Shown here piece by piece: positions 58,094-64,000 of a DNA stretch of 64,000 bases. The stretch is from assembly GCA_028689585.1 (NCBI GenBank), contig JAQVCW010000007.1, positions 1 through 64,000 of the forward strand. The letters are read 5' to 3'. Each line of letters starts with the position of its first letter. Positions within the stretch are counted from its first letter, which is position 1. The position numbers and the translations under genes are program-made. The DNA is from Lachnospiraceae bacterium. GTDB lineage: Bacteria > Bacillota > Clostridia > Lachnospirales > Lachnospiraceae. The notes below the pieces were generated by a model. The model saw only the letters and a list, made by a program, of their open reading frames with translations. It was not told where the DNA came from and did not search any database.

Positions 58094-59014
58094 TTACCAG
58101 AGCTTCTGGGGATAGACACCATCCTCCAGCAGTTTATTAAAATCTGCCTTTACTGATGGGACATCCTCTTTGTAGGTGATCCCAAACCACCTGTCGTGGG
58201 AAATAAGAACCGCAATCTCTGCTCTTTTTTCCTGTAAAAGCTGATCCACAATCGTGGGCAGAAGATACTCTGCCTTCAGCTCCCCTTCCGGCAGCCCCTC
58301 AAGGAAACGGATAAATCCCTCTTCCAGCTCATCTATGAAATCCGGGGTAAATCCCCACAGGTTCATGGATACCAGTTGACTGCAGTCCAGAGCCCTCCGG
58401 CTGCCGTCTTCCAACAGCACTGCCGCTCCATTCTCTGTCTTGATGATATTTCTGGTCTCTATTACTCCGGTAAGATTATTCGCTTCATCCATGCAGCAGA
58501 TTCCTCTGGTGACACCGCCATTCTCAGACAATGTATTTTTCAGAATAAAGCCTGCCATGCAAAAATCAAACCCTTTTTTCTGTCTTTCGTCCTGCCGGAT
58601 CAGATAATCATGAACCAGCACAAATGCATCTTTTCCATAATAATCATCGGCATTGATCACCGCAAACGGCTCCTGGATCAGCCCTTTGCAGGATAAAATA
58701 GCCTGTCCGGTTCCCCATGGCTTCGTCCTGCCTTCCGGCAGTGAAAATCCTTCCGGAAGATTGGTCAGCTCCTGAAATGCATATTCCACTTCGATGATCT
58801 TCTCAATCCGTTTTCCGATAATCTCCTTAAAATCCTTTTCCAGATCCCGTCGAATGACAAAAACCACCTTATTGAATCCTGCTTCAATAGCATCATATAC
58901 GGAGTAATCCATGATAATCTCACCATTTGGTCCAAAAGAAGTAAGCTGTTTCACTCCTCCGCCAAATCTGCTCCCAATTCCTGCTGCCATAATCACCAGT
59001 GTCGTTTTCTTCAT
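58094..59014 (-). CDS. Sugar-phosphate nucleotidyltransferase (NTP_transferase family)
   Basis: 306 residues. N-terminal nucleotide-binding LVIMAAGIGSRFGGGVKQLT, then MDYSVYDAIEAGFNKVVFVI and the metal-binding NADDYYGKDAF. It resembles UTP-glucose-1-phosphate uridylyltransferase-like proteins of Clostridia, but the activating Lys context is not the classical GalU one, so the sugar is not fixed. It is followed by its own terminator. The HPr-like gene lies 32 bp upstream. Confidence 0.85.
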   Translation of the reverse strand: MKKTTLVIMAAGIGSRFGGGVKQLTSFGPNGEIIMDYSVYDAIEAGFNKVVFVIRRDLEKDFKEIIGKRIEKIIEVEYAFQELTNLPEGFSLPEGRTKPWGTGQAILSCKGLIQEPFAVINADDYYGKDAFVLVHDYLIRQDERQKKGFDFCMAGFILKNTLSENGGVTRGICCMDEANNLTGVIETRNIIKTENGAAVLLEDGSRRALDCSQLVSMNLWGFTPDFIDELEEGFIRFLEGLPEGELKAEYLLPTIVDQLLQEKRAEIAVLISHDRWFGITYKEDVPSVKADFNKLLEDGVYPQKLW

Positions 59015-59046
59015 AACCTGTTCTCAACCTTTTCCTTTTTTCTTTT

Positions 59047-59310
59047 TTATGGTTCCAACCCCTTTTGGATCACAGATATCATATACTCTAAATCCTTTTC
59101 TTCCTCCGGCCCGGTACACTGAAGCTCCACTTCATCCCCACTGCCAACGGCCGCTGACAGAATATTCAATATGCTTCTGCAATTTACAGTATTTGTACCT
59201 GAAATCAATTCAATTCTGGAACTGCACTGTTCCGCTGCCCGGGATAAAACTCCTGCCGGTCTTACATGCAGGCCCGATGGATTGGAAATAACCACTTTTC
59301 TCGATATCAT
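59047..59310 (-). CDS. HPr-family phosphocarrier protein
   Basis: 87 residues, HPr fold. PSGLHVRPAG carries the phosphorylatable His about 15, and NCRSILNILSA has Ser about 46, the site HPr kinase uses in Firmicutes. The loop is RSILNIL rather than the more usual KSIMGVM, and residues after His15 are HVRPAG, so it could be a secondary HPr (Crh-like or system-specific) rather than the general PtsH. It is close upstream of the nucleotidyltransferase gene. Confidence 0.85.
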   Translation of the reverse strand: MISRKVVISNPSGLHVRPAGVLSRAAEQCSSRIELISGTNTVNCRSILNILSAAVGSGDEVELQCTGPEEEKDLEYMISVIQKGLEP

Positions 59311-59460
59311 CTCACATCACCCTGACTTTTCTTTCTCATTTGTATTATTATACAGTTCCATCTTACTACATTCTTCGCTTCTAATCAATAACAGCTTTGT
59401 AAAAAAAGAGCAAAAAAGCTGAACGGTAACAAGCATTCCGCAAAATATTATAAAAAGTGC

Positions 59461-59489
59461 TTGCAAAAAACATAAAACTTATATATAAT
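59461..59489 (+). promoter_or_regulatory. Promoter of tRNA-Thr
   Basis: TTGCAA (59461-59466), 17 bp, TATAAT (59484-59489), 25 bp before the mature tRNA. Confidence 0.75.
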
Positions 59490-59514
59490 ATCTTCGTTGG
59501 CATAAAATTGCCAC

Positions 59515-59587
<73 letters not shown>

Positions 59588-59664
59588 TTTTTGATTCTTA
59601 AGGATTTAAAGATGTCTTTGCGTTTCCTGTATGATCCCTGCTCATTTTTTCTTCCAAAAGAACA

Positions 59665-59704
59665 GGGCGCAGTCTGCAACTATATGTCCTTGCAGACTGC
59701 GCCC
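59665..59704. terminator. 15-bp perfect hairpin between tRNA-Thr and the CsoR-family gene
   Basis: GGGCGCAGTCTGCAA (59665-59679) and TTGCAGACTGCGCCC (59690-59704), followed by ATTTCTTTT on plus and TGTTCTTTT on minus. It ends the convergent units. Confidence 0.85.
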
Positions 59705-59731
59705 ATTTCTTTTAGAAAAAATAATCCATTT

Positions 59732-60109
59732 TTATTTTATGAATCGGTCGATTGCTTTGCTCAGCTCTTCTATCTCCTGCCGGTCTCCGCTCTCGATCGC
59801 ATCCACCAGACAGTGTTCGATATGATCCTGCAGGATCACTTTGCCTGTATTGTTGATGGCCGCCTTCACTGCAGAAAGCTGAATCAGCACTTCACTGCAG
59901 TCCCTTCCATTCTCCACCATCTTTTTGATTGATTCCAGATGTCCGATTGCCTTTGCCAGACGATTGATCACGGCCTTCGTATTCTTATGAGTATGGGTAT
60001 GGGAATGGCTGTGTTCTGCACATTCACTGCCATCTTCGTGAACATGTACATGTTCATATACCGTCCCGTCCGGTCTCGTGTGAGAATGAACGTGTTCCTT
60101 ATTTTCCAA
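59732..60109 (-). CDS. CsoR/RcnR-family metal-sensing repressor with His-rich N terminus
   Basis: 125 residues. The all-alpha DUF156 core (about 45-125) has INRLAKAIGHLESIKKMVEN, RDCSEVLIQLSAVKAAINNT and ILQDHIEHCLVDAI, giving the Cys-x-x-His-x-x-x-Cys type metal site. The first 42 residues are unusual: runs of HVHSHT, HVHVHEDGSE and HSHSHTHTHK, which should bind Ni, Co, Zn or Cu. No metal exporter is next to it; the gene ends 4 bp before glgB begins downstream strand-wise, so it may be cotranscribed from glgB. Confidence 0.9.
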   Translation of the reverse strand: MENKEHVHSHTRPDGTVYEHVHVHEDGSECAEHSHSHTHTHKNTKAVINRLAKAIGHLESIKKMVENGRDCSEVLIQLSAVKAAINNTGKVILQDHIEHCLVDAIESGDRQEIEELSKAIDRFIK

Positions 60110-60112
60110 GTT

Positions 60113-62470
60113 CTATTTCTCCTCTTCTGCTATTTTCCGCTCCAGCTCTTCTTTCAAATTCTTTTTCGGAGCCGTCTTTCTGGTCCGGGTTGTCTTAGAC
60201 GCAGCAGCTTTTCCGGTTCCGCCAGCCTTTGTGGCTGTAGCGATCCGGTTCTGTGAGATCGGTTCTGCCGCTCTGGTACAACTGAATACGGAAATACCCA
60301 TAGACGGCACCTTGATCTGGATAGAATCTTTTCTTCCGTCGCATTCGTCCTTCTTAGAAGTCTTCTGCCGCGGATTCACATTGCCCTGACCTCCAAATTC
60401 GACCCTGTCACTGTTAAAGATTTCTTTGTATTTGCCATGATAAGGAACGCCTATCTTATAATTCTCATAGACCAGAGCAGAGAAGTTGCAGACCACCAGC
60501 AGGTCCTCTGATTCTTTCTTCGTCCTTCTCAGGAATACCAGAACATTTTCATTTGCAGAAATGCTGTTGATCCATTCAAAGCCTTCCGTATCATAATCCA
60601 TCTGATACATGGCGGGATTCGACTTGTAAAGTGCCAGCAGAGCCTTCATATAACCGCTCATCTTCTGATGATCCTCATACTGAAGCAGTTCCCATTCCAG
60701 GCTCTTCTCCTCGGACCATTCATTGAACTGCCCGTAATCCTGTCCCATGAATAAAAGCTTCTTTCCCGGATGTGACATCATAAATCCATAAGCGGCACGC
60801 AGATTAGCAAATTTCATCTCTCTGCGGCCGGGCATCTTCCCGATCATAGAGGCCTTGCAGTGAGTCACTTCGTCATGTGACAGGGACAAAATAAAGTCCT
60901 CGCTGTAATTGTAGACCATACTGAAAGTCAGCTCCCCATGATGAGCTCCTCTGAAAATGGGATCCAGCTCCATATAGCCAAGGAAATCATTCATCCAGCC
61001 CATATTCCATTTGTAATCAAAGCCCAGCCCCTCTTCATCCAAAGGAGCGGTAATCTTCGGCCATGCCGTAGATTCTTCCGCGATCAGGATCACACCTTTT
61101 GCCTGTTTTTTGAAAATTGAATTCAAATGCTTCAGAAACTCCACCGCTTCCAGGTTTTCATTGCCGCCATATCGGTTTGCGACCCATTCTCCGTCATTTT
61201 TTCCATAATCCAGATAGAGCATGGAGGCCACCGCATCCAGGCGGATGCCGTCCACATGATATTTTTTCGCCCAGAACAGCGCATTGGCAATCAGGAAGTT
61301 CTTCACCTCCGGCCGGCCGTAGTTGTAAATCAGAGTGCCCCAGTGAGGATGGGAGCCCTGTCTCGGATCCAGGTGCTCATAGAGGCAGGTGCCGTCAAAA
61401 CCGCACAGACCATGAGTATCCCTTGGAAAATGAGCCGGTACCCAGTCCAGAATCACTCCAATCCCCTGCTGATGCATATAATCCATAAAATACATGAAAT
61501 CCGCCGGTGAACCATAGCGGGAAGTAGGTGCATAGTATCCGGTCACCTGATATCCCCAGGAAGCATCCAGAGGATGTTCCATGATCGGCATCAGTTCAAT
61601 ATGAGTATAACCCATTTCTTTTATGTAATCCGCCACCATCGGCGCCAGTTCCCGATAATTGTAAAACTCTCTGCCGTCTTCCGGCTTTTTCCAGGAACCA
61701 AGATGCATCTCATAGATAAACATGGGACGGGATTTTGTATCCAGCACTTCTCTCTCTTCCAGCCAGTTCTGATCTGACCAGTCAAAGCTGCCAATATCCG
61801 CCACAACAGAAGCGGTATCTGGTCTCAGCTCCGCCGCATTGGCATAGGGATCCGCCTTCAGATAGGTCAGACCGCCCTTCGCCTTTATCTCATATTTATA
61901 AATTGTCCCTTCCGTCAGTCCGGGAACAAACAGCTCAAAAATACCGGAATCCCACAATCTGCGCATGGGAAGCCTTCTGCCGTCCCAAAGAACAAAATCA
62001 CCTACTACGCTGACTCTCAGCGCATTCGGCGCCCATACGGCAAAATAAACTCCGGAAATTCCGTTGATCGTCATGGGATGTGCGCCCAGCTTTTCATAGA
62101 TATCATAACAGATGCCCGCATTGAATTTCTTTGTCTCTTTTTCTGTAATCTGCGGGCCGAATATATACGGATCATACAATTCCTTAACGCTGTCATCGTC
62201 AAAGGTCACGATGAATTTGTATTCCGGAATCCTTTTTCTCGGAAGCAGCACCGCAAAGAATCCGGTCTCATCTTCCTCTACCATAGGATACGTTTTGTTA
62301 ATCCCTTTCACAGATACTTCAACTGACTTGGCAGTGGGAATAAACGTCTGAACCAGAACTCCTTCCTCTGTCACATGTGCTCCCAGAAAATCATGTGGCT
62401 TATCCTCTTCCGAATACACAACTGCCTCAATCTCTGCCCAGTCCATCAAATCATATAATTTGTCATTCAT
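60113..62470 (-). CDS. glgB: 1,4-alpha-glucan branching enzyme
   Basis: About 785 residues, longer than usual. N-terminal CBM48 (about 120-220, YFAVWAPNALRVSVVGDFVL), GH13 catalytic domain with DGIRLDAVASMLYLDYG (nucleophile Asp), AEESTAWP (acid Glu) and LSHDEVTHC. The C-terminal all-beta domain follows, then a lysine/alanine/threonine-rich tail of about 40 residues (KTTRTRKTAPKKNLKEELE) not normal for GlgB. ATG 62470 is preferred (GGAGGG 9 nt upstream); a GTG three codons earlier is possible. Forms the alpha-1,6 branches of glycogen; other glg genes are not adjacent. Confidence 0.94.
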   Translation of the reverse strand: MNDKLYDLMDWAEIEAVVYSEEDKPHDFLGAHVTEEGVLVQTFIPTAKSVEVSVKGINKTYPMVEEDETGFFAVLLPRKRIPEYKFIVTFDDDSVKELYDPYIFGPQITEKETKKFNAGICYDIYEKLGAHPMTINGISGVYFAVWAPNALRVSVVGDFVLWDGRRLPMRRLWDSGIFELFVPGLTEGTIYKYEIKAKGGLTYLKADPYANAAELRPDTASVVADIGSFDWSDQNWLEEREVLDTKSRPMFIYEMHLGSWKKPEDGREFYNYRELAPMVADYIKEMGYTHIELMPIMEHPLDASWGYQVTGYYAPTSRYGSPADFMYFMDYMHQQGIGVILDWVPAHFPRDTHGLCGFDGTCLYEHLDPRQGSHPHWGTLIYNYGRPEVKNFLIANALFWAKKYHVDGIRLDAVASMLYLDYGKNDGEWVANRYGGNENLEAVEFLKHLNSIFKKQAKGVILIAEESTAWPKITAPLDEEGLGFDYKWNMGWMNDFLGYMELDPIFRGAHHGELTFSMVYNYSEDFILSLSHDEVTHCKASMIGKMPGRREMKFANLRAAYGFMMSHPGKKLLFMGQDYGQFNEWSEEKSLEWELLQYEDHQKMSGYMKALLALYKSNPAMYQMDYDTEGFEWINSISANENVLVFLRRTKKESEDLLVVCNFSALVYENYKIGVPYHGKYKEIFNSDRVEFGGQGNVNPRQKTSKKDECDGRKDSIQIKVPSMGISVFSCTRAAEPISQNRIATATKAGGTGKAAASKTTRTRKTAPKKNLKEELERKIAEEEK

Positions 62471-62522
62471 ATGGTACACCCTCCATGTCTTTCAAGAACA
62501 CCTCCGCGTTCCTGCTGCGAGG

Positions 62523-62615
62523 TTTGTCATGCTCTGCATGACAAAACATCTGAGCGCCTCTGCAATCCAGCCGGAGGCTTATATCTCAGTGATGGGAGTC
62601 CTCCTCCCCTGAGAT
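62523..62615 (-). promoter_or_regulatory. Structured leader of glgB
   Basis: TTGTCATG-CTCTG-CATGACAA (62524-62544) is a perfect 8-bp hairpin, and ATCTCAG...CTGAGAT (62583-62615) encloses GGGAG/CTCCC. Both lie in the 217-bp leader between the DUF1015 gene and glgB. No known riboswitch is recognised. Confidence 0.45.
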
Positions 62616-62687
62616 GTATAGGTCTATTCTACCATCTATGCCTCCAAAATACAACGAAAAAGTCACCTGACGAACGAAAGTAGTTAT

Positions 62688-63923
62688 CTAACGCAGACTG
62701 TGGATATAAAGTCCGCTGCGCAGCTTCGGTTCAAACCAGGTGGATTTGGGCGGCATGAGAAGACCGGCATCTGCCACAGAAAAAAGTTCCTGTATCGAAG
62801 TCGGATACATGCTGAAGGCCACCGCGCAGTCGGTATGGACTCTTCGTTCCAGCTCCTGCAGGCCCCGGATTCCGCCGACAAAATCAATCCGGTTATCAGT
62901 TTTGGGATTTTGAATGCCCAAAAGCGGCGCCAGCACTTCCTTTTGAAGCAGAGAAACATCCAGTCCCTCCACCGGATCCTGCACACAGTACTGAGGCCTG
63001 ATCGCAAGGCGGTACCAGGTATGCTCCAGATACATGCCAAACTGGCCCTTCGCTGCCGGATGGACCGCTTCGGTTTCCGGCGTCACTTCAAACTTCTCCC
63101 GCAGCCTTTCCAGCAGTGTCTCCGCTGTCAGACCATTCAGGTCTTTTACCACCCTGTTATAATCCAGGATCATCAGTTCTTCATCCGGGAATAAAACCGA
63201 AAGAAAATAATTAAATTCCTCTGTCCCATCAAAATCCGGATGCTCTTCTCTGCGTTTTAATCCCACCTTCACTGCGGAAGCGGCTCTGTGATGACCATCC
63301 GCAATGTAAATCTGCTGAATCTCACGGAAGGCATTCTGAATTTTCTCAATCTGTTCCGTTTCAGAAATGCACCAGCCCCGATGCGTTACCCCGTCCTCGG
63401 AGGTGAACGAATATACCGGAGCCAGTTCTTTTGTTTTCTGCACAATTTCCTGTATCTGCTGATTTTTCCGGTACGCCAGGAAGATGGGGCCTGTCTGGGC
63501 ATCGCAGATATCCACGTGCCGGATTCGGTCCGCTTCCTTTTCCGCCCGGGTATTTTCATGCTTTTTAATGATGCCGTTCTGGTAATCATCAATCGAAGCA
63601 CACGCTGCGATACCCGTCTGGGAACGGCCGTTCATGGTCAGTTCGTACAGATAATAGCAGGGACTGCTCTCCTGCACCATTTTTCCGGTTTTCTGAAGAT
63701 CCCCCAGCAGCTCATGGGCCTTTTCATATACCTCCGCCCCATACATGTCATGGGTTTCTTCAAACTGGGTTTCCGGTCTGTCAATATTCAAAAACGACAG
63801 GGGATTTTTTTCTGCTTCTATTCTTGCCTCCCCGCGGCTGTACACATCATAGGGAAGCGCTGCAATTCTGCTCTCCAGCCCCTTAGCCGGATGAATGCAG
63901 CAAAACGGACGAATAACTGCCAT
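62688..63923 (-). CDS. DUF1015-family protein
   Basis: About 411 residues. DUF1015 marks: N-terminal VIRPFCCIHPAKGLESRIAA and LPYDVYSRGEARIEAEKNPL, mid-protein YIADGHHRAASAVKVGLKRR and the ADGHHR motif, and C-terminal MPPKSTWFEPKLRSGLYIHS. The family is often next to serine biosynthesis genes in Clostridia, though the partner here is off the window; the enzyme function is unproven. ATG 63923 has GGGAG 11 nt upstream and matches the family start; an ATG 24 bp earlier lacks a ribosome binding site. Confidence 0.87.
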   Translation of the reverse strand: MAVIRPFCCIHPAKGLESRIAALPYDVYSRGEARIEAEKNPLSFLNIDRPETQFEETHDMYGAEVYEKAHELLGDLQKTGKMVQESSPCYYLYELTMNGRSQTGIAACASIDDYQNGIIKKHENTRAEKEADRIRHVDICDAQTGPIFLAYRKNQQIQEIVQKTKELAPVYSFTSEDGVTHRGWCISETEQIEKIQNAFREIQQIYIADGHHRAASAVKVGLKRREEHPDFDGTEEFNYFLSVLFPDEELMILDYNRVVKDLNGLTAETLLERLREKFEVTPETEAVHPAAKGQFGMYLEHTWYRLAIRPQYCVQDPVEGLDVSLLQKEVLAPLLGIQNPKTDNRIDFVGGIRGLQELERRVHTDCAVAFSMYPTSIQELFSVADAGLLMPPKSTWFEPKLRSGLYIHSLR

Positions 63924-64000
63924 AATTATTTCTTCTCCCTTCAGCATTTTTCTGATATTTCTTCTGATATAAGAATCGAAGAAGCTGCCGCACTCAGAGG

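Noticed and set aside
63941-64000. Possible C-terminal end (…ILISEEISEKC) of a gene upstream of the DUF1015 gene
   Set aside because: Only about 19 codons are in the window; no family can be named and coding status cannot be shown.

Overview
The window looks like chromosomal DNA of a low-to-mid GC Gram-positive anaerobe, most likely a gut Lachnospiraceae of the Blautia/Ruminococcus type. Supporting evidence: the Firmicutes gene order rimP-nusA-ylxR-L7Ae-infB, two T-box leaders (pheST, leuA), an anaerobic NrdG, ATP-type PEP carboxykinase beside citrate synthase, a pxp (5-oxoprolinase) cluster with its own biotin carboxylase and BCCP, and strong GGAGG ribosome binding sites. Most genes lie on the minus strand. 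I saw no rRNA, CRISPR array or prophage.

Layout. 1-3.7 kb: translation/transcription operon rimP-nusA-rnpM-L7Ae-infB (infB runs off the left edge). 3.7-10.8 kb: a second type IIA topoisomerase pair, a left-handed beta-helix acyltransferase-like protein and topoisomerase III. 11-14.3 kb: asd, argH, queH. 14.5-16 kb: a plus-strand SBP-less ABC importer pair. 16-18.2 kb: dut, nrdG and a secreted lysozyme-like protein. 18.3-21.9 kb: a heterodimeric ABC exporter with one degenerate ATP site. 21.9-27.5 kb: queA, a histidine phosphatase and pheT-pheS with a T-box. 27.5-36.6 kb: YihY membrane protein, a SpoIID-like protein with a disturbed 5' end, a probable 6S RNA, pckA, citrate synthase, thrC and a SleB-like hydrolase. 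36.6-42.2 kb: accessory region with GGGGACGGTTCTT tandem repeats, a secreted-protein gene broken by one in-frame TAG, an IS91-type transposase remnant and a low-GC block of two radical SAM genes plus a MarR regulator. 42.2-49.2 kb: cyclophilin and an oligopeptide ABC operon (oppBCDF plus binding protein). 49.5-51.6 kb: leuA with T-box. 51.7-57.9 kb: tRNA-Pro and the pxp operon. 58-64 kb: sugar nucleotidyltransferase, HPr-like protein, tRNA-Thr, CsoR-type regulator, glgB and a DUF1015 protein.

The most striking unexplained structure is an interspersed element of exactly 80 bp. It has six full copies (3467, 44426, 44512, 48934, 49020, 57805) and two degenerate ones (26044, 56542). Each copy is a pair of hairpins, placed just upstream of the ribosome binding site of a gene and always in the same orientation relative to that gene. 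Several stem positions change in compensating pairs between copies, so the fold itself appears to be conserved. Two loci carry tandem doublets with an 86-bp period. Other points of note are a 113-nt imperfect hairpin between accC and pxpA, a terminator-like hairpin just downstream of the opp promoter, a perfect 20-bp palindrome over the thrC -10 box, and paired palindromes around the promoter of the MarR-linked radical SAM gene.
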